Below are positions 23,163 to 32,460 of a stretch of DNA of 64,000 bases, piece by piece. The notes below the pieces were generated by a model. It was not told the origin of the DNA and made no database searches. It was given only the letters and a program-made list of their open reading frames with translations. Source of the DNA: Knufia peltigerae (taxonomy: Eukaryota; Ascomycota; Eurotiomycetes; Chaetothyriales; Trichomeriaceae); the NCBI GenBank assembly GCA_030247855.1, contig JAPDRN010000037.1, positions 1 to 64,000 on the forward strand, in the 5' to 3' direction. Both the position numbers and the translations under genes were made by a program. Position 1 is the stretch's first letter. Each line of letters opens with the position of its first letter.

Positions 23163-24019
23163 AGGGATATCTCTTGGAGTGCTTTTCCCCCCATGCTACC
23201 CGTCGTGTGTGTGTGTACATCAAGCTGTTGGGGACCTAGGGTTGGTATTCGTTCTTTGTACTCATATATAGGTGAGGGTCTTACGAGGGAGATACTGGAA
23301 TTCAGGGGGGACAGGGGTTGGACTTTTTTGATTTGGTATCTTTTATCTTTTCTTGCTTGTTGTTTCTTCTTACACCTTCACTTCTCGCGCGGACATACAC
23401 TGTACGTTGTTCTCTAACAAAGGCGGTACTTTGGGATGGCCACAAGGATCGTCTCACACACATGCAAAAGAATCATTCCATCTCTCTCGTCCGTATGATT
23501 TTTTTTACTTTTTCCCCCTTTTCGCGCGTGCTCTCCGTACATGCTAGGTGTTCAGCTGGTTCCGACAACATGCAACCTACCTAGACTTGCTCGATAAATC
23601 GATCGTGTGTGTGTACATACGTCGTCGTCGTCATCATCGTCATCCTCCTCCTCCTTCTGCACCAAACTCTTGAGCCGCTTGCGGCAGACCCTACAGCAAG
23701 AAAATCATTGTTCAATAACACCGAACAACTAAGATCTCTTTGGCCTTTCACAGATCTATACCACCCATGTCTTTGTGTTGCCAAACCCAGTAGTATTCTG
23801 AGATGATAACCAGACAATGCGCATGAACAAGACAAAACCAAAAATAATGCAAAGTTGAGAATTTCCTGTTCGATTTTACTTCCACTCGCTATGTAATGCT
23901 ACATTGGGGAATACAGAAGGACCCAAAGGTAAAAGCGCGAGTAATAGTGGTGATCAATAACTTTACAAGGTCTCGTTCTGTCGCCCTTTCGACAAGACAA
24001 TTAGGGTCTTCTCCCACCT
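23163..24019. other. Tail-to-tail spacer
   Basis: 3' UTRs of the WSC gene and prohibitin. T-rich and CGT/CAT-rich stretches are present around 23330-23660; no gene is seen. Confidence 0.5.
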
Positions 24020-24929
24020 TTACGTCCTCAGCCCGAGCAAGAGACCGGCACCCTTGCCACTTCCACCTTCGCCTTCTCCACCGCCGGGAAGGTAGGTCAC
24101 GTTGGGATTCGTCGCCAGCGTTTGTGCAATGTCTTTGCTGGCTTCGATTCTTCGGATCTGGATTAAACCGTCGCCTGCCTTGGCCACCGCCTTGCTGATA
24201 ATGTCTGCAGACTCGGCTTCTCCCTCCGCGCGGATGACGTTGGCTTGTCGCTCTTGTTCGGCCTTCTCGACGATGAATCGTGCTCTTTCGGCGTCTTGTT
24301 GTGCGATTTGTTTCTGTTCGACGGCGCGGGTGAACTCTCGACCAAAGGTCATGTGGGTAATGGACACATCCTCAAGCGCGATGTTGAACTCCTGCGCTCT
24401 CCGCAACAAGTCGTTTCGGATTCGATTTGAGACTGCTTCTCTTTGTGTGATGAGTTCGGCGGCATCGAATTGCGCCACGATGGCTTTGAGGACTTCGTTT
24501 CCAATGGATGGGAGGACTCTTTCATCGTAATCTTGACCGAGTGACTAACGGACAACGGTCAGCTCGATATGAAAACATAAGGAATTAGAAAATGTCACTT
24601 GCCTGATAAATCTTGGGTAGTCTCTGCACCTCGGGTCTATGCAGCACTCTCAGGGTCAAACTGACCATTTGCAGATCCTTGCTTCCGGTCGTTGTGCTGA
24701 TGTTTCTCGGTTTCGTTCGCACATCGTAGATGATGGCCTTTTGCAGCCACGGTATCAGAAAGTGTGTGCCTTCATTGACGACTTTCTCCTGTACACCCGA
24801 CAATCTGTCGAAGATGACTGCTCTTGTTCCACCTTTAACATCGTAAATCGCAGCCTGGCCGAAAGATGCCGCAATGAAGACTGGGACAGCCCACCGAGAG
24901 ATGGCGTTCAGGATGTTTGGTGCCGACAT
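24020..24929 (-). CDS. phb1: Prohibitin-1 (mitochondrial inner membrane)
   Basis: Two exons on the minus strand: 24929-24603 and 24544-24020, giving 283 residues (yeast Phb1 is 287). The N-terminus has a hydrophobic anchor (WAVPVFIAASFGQAAIYDV), followed by the SPFH/band-7 domain with the family landmarks GTHFLIPWLQKAIIYDVR and LPKIYQ/SLGQDYDERVLPSI, and a C-terminal coiled coil (RARFIVEKAEQERQANVI). The exon junction falls between Gln and Ser of KIYQ-SLGQ in phase 0. The donor there is GC (cag|gcaagt), not GT; the intron is 58 nt and ends gttag. Prohibitin-1 forms ring complexes with prohibitin-2 in the inner membrane, stabilising newly made respiratory subunits. It is head-to-head with QCR8, another inner-membrane respiratory protein. 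Confidence 0.95.
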
Positions 24930-25315
24930 GACGTCTTGTTAGAGGGACGGGAAACAGGGGAGATGGGACAACGACGATGAAGGGATCGCTAGTTGCAAGT
25001 CGCCGTCTAGGTAGGAAGCTTGTAGTCGTAATGGACTTTTTGACGCATCTGCTTCCGTAATGCAGCTTTGGAGTAGCCGCCAAGCTGCGTAGGAAGAGTA
25101 TCGTGATGCGCCGTATTCTCTCTACAACGGATCATTTAGCTCTATGCGCAAGATCGGCTGCGAACCAATGGGAGAAGACGAAATTCATCGTCTCATTATG
25201 TCAGCAGCCAAGTCTGCAATCGCAGCTCCGGCAAGCTCCTGCGATCAATGATTTCTTTGACGGCTCTCAGTCTAGGTATACATCTTCAACCTCAAACGAC
25301 TAAAATTCGGTCAAG
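24930..25315. promoter_or_regulatory. Shared divergent promoter of PHB1 and QCR8, with CCAAT box
   Basis: Only 386 bp separate the two ATGs. A plus-strand CCAAT (25165-25169, within GAACCAATGGGAG) sits near the middle. CCAAT is the site of the HAP/CCAAT-binding complex, a known regulator of respiratory genes in fungi; its use here is inferred. Confidence 0.5.
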
Positions 25316-25903
25316 ATGCGTCCGTCTCCTCGTCTCATGATGCAGGCCACCAAGGCTCTGCGTTCAGCTGGCCATCCAGACCCAAAGAACGGAGTGTAGG
25401 TGATAGTCCCCATCATCCCGAATTCGCATCGATTGCAATCAACTAACAACTCTGGGTACATAGATATATGGGATGGTGGGGTGACTTGGGTACGAACCTC
25501 TTCCTATGACGATACTACACCTCTTCTCTCCTGGCCGAAGCAGAACGCAGTCCGCGCCATACGAAGCTCAGCGGTGGAACATTATTGCAAGAGAATGCAG
25601 AGCTAATATATCATACCGTATAGGTTCACCAAAGCAAAAGGGAATCGTCACCTATGCCATGTCGCCGAACAAGCAAGACCCCATGGCCGGCGCCTACAAG
25701 AATGCCGTCTTCAACACCTATCGCCGAACATACCACCAGATCCTGTACTGGCTTCCTCCTATGGTTCTAGGATATGTGCTTATGGAGTGGGCTACCGAGA
25801 GGTAAATTCTGGTGAAATTGGACCTCTACGAGCAGAAGCTGACGCGACATGCAGAAACGAGTACCTGAACTCAAAGCCCGGACGTATGGAAGCCGAAGAG
25901 TAG
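25316..25903 (+). CDS. qcr8: Cytochrome bc1 complex subunit 8 (QCR8)
   Basis: Four small exons: 25316-25395, 25464-25489, 25624-25801 and 25855-25903, all in phase, coding for 110 residues. Family landmarks are GWWGDLG, SPKQKGIVTYAMSPNKQDPMAG and the single membrane helix around YWLPPMVLGYVLMEWA. The C-terminus is NEYLNSKPGRMEAEE. The second exon is a 26-nt microexon coding for most of the GWWGDL motif. Qcr8 (UcrQ family) binds cytochrome b in complex III of the mitochondrial inner membrane and is needed for ubiquinol oxidation. It is somewhat longer than the yeast protein (94 residues) because of the N-terminal extension. It is transcribed away from prohibitin. Confidence 0.95.
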
Positions 25904-26170
25904 ATAGGCAAACAAGGGAGTCTTTGAATGATATTGTACATAAGCGAGATCAGTGGATTCGAATACAGGAATTTTCAAGATCATTGTCTTTCATGGCGCC
26001 AGTCTCCGAGTTTCCAACCATGCAATAGTATTCGTGCCAATGAGATACCACATTGCCCGTGCAAGAATTGTCTTCTGCAAGTCTGCAAGGCCGAGTATCA
26101 AGACTTGAAATACGACCTCGTCACAACGGAAGCCATGCGAAGCCACAACCAAATGAGACATCGACAAATG

Positions 26171-26680
26171 TTAGCCTGGTCCGATTCTGGGCATGTCGTG
26201 ATGCTCGCTGAGACTGCTAAGATAGCGGTTCAATTCTTCAACTCGTTCCTTATGAGTCTTTACACCTTCTCTCTTCAGTCGGTCTTCGAGCTGTGAAGAA
26301 CTTGTCAGCGATCGTCGAACATAGAATAAACAATAAATACGTACTCTCTTTCGTCTTTGCTCCTCGTGCCTCTTCTCCGCTTCGGTCTTGACAACCTGTC
26401 TCTCTTCTTCGTCTCTCGATGCGGCGCCTGGACCGACTTCCTCTCCATCGGGGACGGCTAGGCTGCGTCGATCTTCCTTTGCAAATTGAGCGTCTTCGTC
26501 CTCCAGATTCTTCAGCATGACGGATTTGTCGTGGAAAGCATTGTCCTCGCCACCATCAGTAGGCCCTTCTTTTGGCTTACTACTGGACTTTTTTTTCTTC
26601 TTCTTGTCGATTTTGGCATCTTTCACTCCCTTCAGTTTGAGCTTACCGGAGCCTGCGAATGCATAGTCGTTGGGTGCCAT
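26171..26680 (-). CDS. FAM32A/DUF1754-like nuclear protein
   Basis: Two exons: 26680-26345 and 26290-26171, 151 residues. The start MAPNDYAFAGSGKLKLKG and the C-terminus KTHKERVEELNRYLSSLSEHHDMPRIGPG are the two conserved ends of the FAM32A (DUF1754) family. Between them lie a Lys run and an acidic, charged middle. The 54-nt intron (gtacgt donor, cgctgac branch, cacag acceptor) is a multiple of three without stops, so its retention would insert 18 residues into the conserved coiled-coil segment; the family alignment argues for removal. Human FAM32A is a spliceosomal factor at the exon-ligation step, so a role in splicing is plausible. It is convergent with QCR8 (267 bp between stops). Confidence 0.9.
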   Translation of the reverse strand: MAPNDYAFAGSGKLKLKGVKDAKIDKKKKKKSSSKPKEGPTDGGEDNAFHDKSVMLKNLEDEDAQFAKEDRRSLAVPDGEEVGPGAASRDEEERQVVKTEAEKRHEEQRRKRVRIYCLFYVRRSLTSSSQLEDRLKREGVKTHKERVEELNRYLSSLSEHHDMPRIGPG

Positions 26681-27393
26681 TGTGGCCGCTAGCCTTACAT
26701 GGTACGCAGAACAGGACTCGAGAATCTCGTGGCTGGAGAGAAGATTCAATACTGCGTCTGATTGTGTCTTGGTCCACCGTTTTGGGCGAGACATGAGACC
26801 TCATGGTGCATTTTCCCTTACTCCTTTCGAGGCCGTCAACAACTCTAACCTCTTTGTAAATTGGAACTCCTTCCGTTACTGCAGAACGAAACACCTAACA
26901 AATCATTCAAGGACCGTGGTCTGTCCTGTAGCCTCATACCTGTTGAGTCAGATTCAACGTTGGATCTGGTTTTCGCTTAATGGGGTTACTTTAGCTTCTC
27001 CACTGGCTCCATGCCGGCCACACGCCCTCTCCCAAGGCGAGGACGTGACTTACGACGATGCCAGAACCAGAGAAACAAATATCCTAAGCCAGCTTACGTA
27101 CTTCGATCGTTGTAAACGATCTTACAACTTTATCTTCAGTCGTCAGAGCCTTATTCAAGCACGGGTTGCGCTCCATCTCGGTCTCCGTTCTACTTCCGAA
27201 TGCCAGATCTCCAGACATGAAGATTGGCTGCAAGGAGCCTTCAATCTATGCGTTCCCGTGTTTGTCAATGGTTCGAAGCGGGCTTTAATTCGGTTCCCTT
27301 TTCCTTATCGGGTAGGAGACGGCACCTTTGGCTCTGGAAATTGCGACGAAAAGGTTCTGTCCATGTTGGCTTACCGACCAGTCCGTGGACACA
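26681..27393. other. Spacer, no gene supported
   Basis: Upstream of the FAM32A-like gene. A 247-codon plus-strand frame crosses it but has no protein-like composition or motif and overlaps the FAM32A start on the other strand. Confidence 0.4.
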
Positions 27394-27788
27394 ATGGACG
27401 TCGATGCCTATAACAAACTTCGCGAGGAATTCATGCAGGTGTTTGAGAGAGAGGAGAAAGCCGATCAGGTATCAGCATCTAGCGACGAGAATGCTCTGCA
27501 ACTCTCTTCGATCTTGAACGATGGCTGGGCTCGGGGCACATTCTGGTAGGTTCGTGCTATGCAAAGCGTTACCGGCCTCTGGTCTGTATTTTGCGACCGG
27601 ATTCAACCACCTACTGTCGTCAACACTGTGACAACGATGAGTTTTACTTGGTGGCGTATGCATACTGGACAAGAGAGGCCTATAAATTCATGGACGAAAG
27701 GGTCAATGATAAGGAACAATATGACAGAAAGCTATGTGAAGCTTTCGGGGTATCACCGCAGCCGCGACAAGATTCAATTCAGAACTGA
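27394..27788 (+). CDS. Possible small gene split between two frames
   Basis: An ATG in good context (acaATGG) opens a 51-codon frame, DVDAYNKLREEF... ending GTFW and TAG at 27547-27549. It has acidic, helical, coding-like composition. The other frame, open from 27483 to TGA at 27786-27788, then takes over. It has protein-like sequence with Cys/His (TTYCRQHCDNDEFYLV, then WTREAYKFMDERVNDKEQYD). I could not join them with ordinary splice signals: the good donor at 27546 (gtaggt) gives the wrong phase, and a phase-correct 44-nt intron at 27439-27482 needs a poor gtgttt donor. It may be a gene with an unrecognised intron, a frameshifted relic or chance. No family is recognised. Confidence 0.3.
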
Positions 27789-28081
27789 GTTGAACTGTCC
27801 ACAAGTTCACTGGTATACGTAGACGCCACATCAGCCATCACAGCGACTATTTGTGCCTGGAAAGTAGGTACTATCACGTCGATCAGGCGTCCCATGTGAC
27901 ATTTGGAACCATCCCGGCACGGAGTACAGAGGACGTAACCTGAAAAAAGATCAAATCTAACCTTCGTTCTGCCCATTTCACAAAAGTCCACCACATATAC
28001 CATAACCATCCACGATCCTCTTGTGTACTTCTGTTACCCCCTCAGGGCGTGGGTCATCATACGAAACCTTGAAGGAACGAA

Positions 28082-28577
28082 ATGTCGGGACTTCTCCCAG
28101 CTTCTCCGGGTCTTTTGCCCTACTATCTGCTCTTTGTAAGGAAACATCCGTAGCCTATGCTTGATTTCAATCATCGAGCCTCAAATCGTGGGTGGGTATG
28201 GCCAGCTAATATCGTTCACACATGTACAGACCGCTTCCATGGGTCTGATGCACACGGTCGTGTGCTATGTCAACCCCTTGGGCTCGATGCGACTTTTCTC
28301 GGGCCCTCGGGCGTCGCCCACGACGTCCGTATTGGCTCATGTCTACGGCATGCAGAACTTGTACACCGGGTCCATCCGCATCTTTGCCGCCTACAACATC
28401 GACACTCCTCCCCTGTACTACCTCGCCACGTTGACGTATGTCGGCACCATCTTTCTCAACGCCACCGAGACATTCATCTGGAAGACGGCAAGGTTTGAGG
28501 AGACCAAGTTTGCTTTCCTACCTTCATCGATCGGCCTCGTTTGGCTTTTCACTCAAAAAGACTGTTACCTTTCTTGA
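28082..28577 (+). CDS. erg28: Ergosterol biosynthesis scaffold protein ERG28
   Basis: Two exons: 28082-28135 and 28230-28577, joined in phase 0 across a 94-nt intron (gtaagg...acatgtacag), giving 133 residues. The exon join creates LPYYLLFTASMGLMHT, and the protein continues through FSGP, then LAHVYGMQNLYTGSIRIFAAYNI, and ends SIGLVWLFTQKDCYLS. These are the conserved blocks of Erg28. Four hydrophobic segments fit an ER membrane protein. Erg28 tethers the C-4 demethylation enzymes Erg25, Erg26 and Erg27 in sterol synthesis; it has no catalytic residues itself. The start MSGLLPASPGLLPYY is the first ATG in frame. Confidence 0.93.
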
Positions 28578-29543
28578 GTTGTTACGGCTGCCACCGCCGA
28601 CCATTTATAATTAGATCACCGTGACAACCCTGACAGAACTCTCTTCCTAGAGCTGAACGTCGTTATTTCAATCACAAGCGATGCAAGCCTTGAAAGCGTC
28701 TGAATCGAACCTGGGCCAGCTGAAGTGCTACTTTGTTGGACTTTTGGGGGTGGGGGTAGTAGAGATTCATCAAGGATATCGGTAGATCATACCATCGGTG
28801 AATGGAGATTTGGGAGGTTTACCCAGCGAGGCTTCACTAAAAAAATGGGTGGTTTTACCAATTCAAGTCACCACGGGGCAGACGACCCACTCTCGAGTGA
28901 AGTCCTTCCTGTCTGTACGCTCCCTATTTATATTGCTTCCAGCGATTTTCCTTCCACGATCAGAGTGACACCGCAGAATTGATGTGGCTGTCCAATGAAG
29001 ATTGTTGGCTCAATTGGTGTCGGTCCTCGCACCCAAGAAATGAAGAACAAAAAAAGTCACGAGTTCAATGCAACAGCCTGACCAAAATCCCCCAAACTGA
29101 CAATCACAAAAGCAAAAAAAGATAACCAAACCCTTCTTCGGACCTAAGAGTTTCTCTTCCCACCTCACCATCATCAGATGAGGGAAGCTTTTTTGTCGAT
29201 TGAACGAACCCTCAATGTTGTGTTGGTCATGATGATGGCTGGGTTCAGTTGGACCGCAAGATTGCTAGTAGGTTCGTACTTTGTAGACCTCCACGGGTGA
29301 ATCAAACGTTACACATACTATTATGACAACATCAACTGACAAATTTGCTTCGTCTACTATCATCGGTAACATCTGCGTGAACTTATGACCGACGAAGATA
29401 GAAGTGGTGGAGGTGGAGGAAGTAATTAGAAAAGTCCCGATACGGTTCTGTTTCCTCGGTTTCATGACTCATGTCGCATCGCAGTCATCAAGATTTGTCG
29501 GCCGTTATTAGTGCAGGTCTCAACAAACATCTGAGCCAGAAGG
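28578..29543. other. Tail-to-tail spacer
   Basis: Between the ERG28 stop and the kinase-gene stop. A-rich around 29040-29130; no gene is seen. Confidence 0.5.
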
Positions 29544-31313
29544 TCAACTTTCGGGGAATTGTCTTTTCTTCTCATGACACGTCGTTTCAGACTCGGACCA
29601 GCACGATGCCAGGAGGAGTTCGCGCATACCTAGCCGCGACTCGGCGTCCCACGCGAGCATACGTGCCAAAACATCATCCGCAGCCGTGCTGGATTTTCCA
29701 AGGGTCGCGAGAAGATGTTGATGTGCAACCTTGTCGATACCGTTGAGTGGAAGATTAGGTTTTCCAAGAAGCAAGGTCCATCCGACCAGGCCGTAGCTGT
29801 AGACATCAGACTTGCACGACCAGTGTAGTGTTGGATCCGGCGGGAAAGGGTTTGTGTCTCTCGACCTTCGCTTCAGCTCGATGATTTTAGGGGCGAGGAA
29901 AACGATTGTCCCTTTCATGTGGTCCTGGGAGTTTGTGCACGTGGTGGCGTGGCCAAAGTCGGCAATGACCACGCGCAGTGGATCGGATCGGACCACCAGA
30001 ATATTGCCCATTTTCAGGTCTCGGTGAATGATGCCAAGAGAGTGAAGGTATCGGATACCCTGGGCACCCTGGTGGAAGGCTCTCCAACGTACAGAGCGGC
30101 TCACTTGCGGTTTTGTCAGTACTTCGAGAATATCAGGAGCCCACGGTTCAAAGAACATGTACATGTCGTTGATCTTTTTGTTTCCCATCGAAGTGTCGTC
30201 GCCGTCCGAGTAGATGACGTCGGCCAAGGTGCAGATATGAGGCTTCGGATAGGGTGATTAGTAGACGAACAAACCGAAAAAATTGCTTTCGCTTACGTGT
30301 TTTCCCAAGAGCTTCAGGACAGTAATCTCGTCTCTGATTTGATCAAAGGTGTATCGTGTTCTTTGAACCCGTTTCACTGCATAAACATTCCCAGAATCGG
30401 TATGAACGCAAGCGCTTACAACTCCGTACGCTCCAAAGGCTTGCGGAGTCTGAATCTGGTATCCATGGAACATGAGATGACTGTTTGTGGGGGTAGGGTC
30501 GAACGATTCAATCTTTTCCGAAAACCACGTTCCACTTCCCAGGACAATGTTGTCGAGCTTTGCATTGTAAGATGCGGGGTCCACGGATTGAAATTCGATT
30601 TTGAAGGTGAGGTTGCCAATCGTCAGGCCCATCTGCATGTTCCCAAGCACTTTTCCTTCCCTAGAAATCTCTTCACCATTGAGAAGCACACCATGTCCGA
30701 ACATTGGTACGATGGTCAGCACTCGACTGACCTTGTGGTGCCTGATTTTGCCATGACGTCCTCCCACACGGTCTCGCTCACGGTCAGCTGTGATGAGAAA
30801 GTCCACTCCAGCATACCCTGATTCTCCGCGGCCAGATCCAATTACCCAACCCTTAGGAAAATTCTCCGGCAGGATGTCAAGATTCAGGCGAAAGTAGCCG
30901 GTATAGATTTCTCGTACTTCAGCTTCACGGCCTGAAGTACCACTCTCTTGCGAACATCCGGAAAAGGAAACAAGCTCGGTCTTGGCCTCAGAAACATGGA
31001 TAAACTTCCGACAATGAGGGTTCCAGCAGTTATCCAGTTTGAGAAGTGTCGCGATTTCGTGAAATGCTATCTTAGCCTGATAATTGGCAGGCACAAGCCG
31101 GGCAAAATCTGAGCTCGCTGGAAGGAGCGACAAGCTATTAGGATGGTTTGTGGCACGGTTGAATTCGTTGGGTTAGAGTGTGGGATCGTGGATAAAGACC
31201 TGTCGCTCAGACGTGTCAGAGATATCCTAGAGCAGATCGGTGTCGTCAGTAAGATCTAGCCGAGTAGTGTCTGCAAGCGACAGCTTGTCTACTCCACTAG
31301 CTGGTTCCATCAT
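29544..31313 (-). pseudogene. FHA-domain protein kinase gene with two in-frame stops
   Basis: On the minus strand an ATG-ATG at 31313 opens a frame that continues, without shift, into a long FHA-kinase frame. It is interrupted by TAG at 31229-31227 and TAA at 31175-31173. Exon 1 ends at 30297, a 54-nt intron (gtaagc, actaatc, gaag) follows, and exon 2 runs 30242-29544. The FHA domain shows GRHGKIRHHKVSR and GVLLNGEEI. The kinase has AVKRV, HRDLKMGNILV and DFGHAT, but the Gly-rich loop is degenerate (TPQAFGAYGVV) and APE reads APK. No ATG occurs between the second stop and the FHA part. Both stops are Gln codons after one C-to-T change in a CpA context, as RIP would give. Inference: a decaying member of a fungal FHA-kinase family, or a gene relying on readthrough or an unseen intron. 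Confidence 0.7.
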
Positions 31314-31881
31314 GATTGACACTAGCGATTAGGATTGAACGCATCATGACTAGGACTTAGATTAGGGGGGTCCTCTATTCTTCTTAAGATCAGAGAGGAG
31401 GGACTAAAGTGCACTCGTGATCTATGTCCTGGACGACATATGAAACTTGGAAACAGTGGTTCGCGATGGAGGATTCACCCTAATGCAAAGGCCGACCTCG
31501 AGCCCAAGCATTTTGTAAGAACTGCATGAACTGAGTAGAGAATGATTGGGCCCTCAGTGCAGGCCATGTGCGCTGCTGCCTGATGGTGGCCGCCAGTACG
31601 ATTGATCATCACGTCTCAGATCGATCCAGACCATGACCGGGGGGGTTTCCCTTTAAAAGAGTTTATACCCAGCTACCCTAAGATAGGCAGTTGGACTGCA
31701 TAGCGTAAGCAGGCGGGTCGGATCTGCCTAACTAAAAACAAGGCTGTCGCCTCGGCGCTACCCGAAAGTAAAATACCTTAATCACTTGGCAAAATCTGGG
31801 GATCGTTTCCCATGCGCCCTGTTCTGGTTTCTCTTTTTTCCCTCTCGAAAACGCAACGATGCATTTCCAATACAGACAAAG
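31314..31881. other. Spacer, no gene supported
   Basis: Upstream of the FHA-kinase relic and of a doubtful plus-strand ORF. Nothing recognisable. Confidence 0.4.
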
Positions 31882-32460
31882 ATGGCCACACTCAAGCCCG
31901 ATGTTAACGATCCGGACTATAACGAGAGTATCACACTCAAACTTGACGCACTTAACTCTCAATGGAGAGTCTCATGTGCACTTTCACGGATCTGGGAGCA
32001 TTGGACTGCCGGGTCATTAAGCCCTCGTTGTAGTCATTACGAGCAGAAAACTCCACCTCCCGACGATCAACTCACCCCTAAGAGCCTATACCTTCGAAAC
32101 TTCTACCGCAATTATGGTATGGGTGCCGACACCCCGTGGATCGAGACACCGACACCTCCTGAAGAAGCACAAGCGTCGCTCGAAGCAGGCCGGGCGTTGC
32201 TTGCAAAGATTGCGCACTTAATGCCAAAACCAAGACGCATAATTATCAAGCAAGGAGTCCAGCATGCTATCAATGAACCCAAAAGGCAATATGGCATCAC
32301 CAAATCAAGGAAGCCAGCCCGAAAACACACTCCCCACTCCATGGTTACTCGCACAAGATCGCTTTCAACGCGAGGGCATCGATTGTTTGATCTGGAACAT
32401 CCACCACCGAAAGAAGAAACATGCCAGGAGGGAATTGGAATCATGCAGTCGATTCCTTGA
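31882..32460 (+). CDS. Hypothetical basic protein, unrecognised
   Basis: An ATG in good context (aagATGG, 31882) opens a 192-residue frame (MATLKPDVNDPDYNESITLK...). It has a Trp-containing N-terminal part, a PDDQLTPKSLYLRNFYRNYG segment, a short helical stretch and a basic Arg/Lys-rich C-terminal third. The frame is open a further 32 codons upstream without ATG, and a caatacag sequence just before the start could be an acceptor. Another frame overlaps its end (32264-32638). Composition is protein-like, but I recognise no family and see no splice evidence. It may be a lineage-specific gene, a relic or chance. Confidence 0.4.
   Translation: MATLKPDVNDPDYNESITLKLDALNSQWRVSCALSRIWEHWTAGSLSPRCSHYEQKTPPPDDQLTPKSLYLRNFYRNYGMGADTPWIETPTPPEEAQASLEAGRALLAKIAHLMPKPRRIIIKQGVQHAINEPKRQYGITKSRKPARKHTPHSMVTRTRSLSTRGHRLFDLEHPPPKEETCQEGIGIMQSIP

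Noticed and set aside
26670..27413. A 247-codon plus-strand frame
   Set aside because: It begins on the antisense of the FAM32A-like start, shows no family features and ends inside the split-frame locus.
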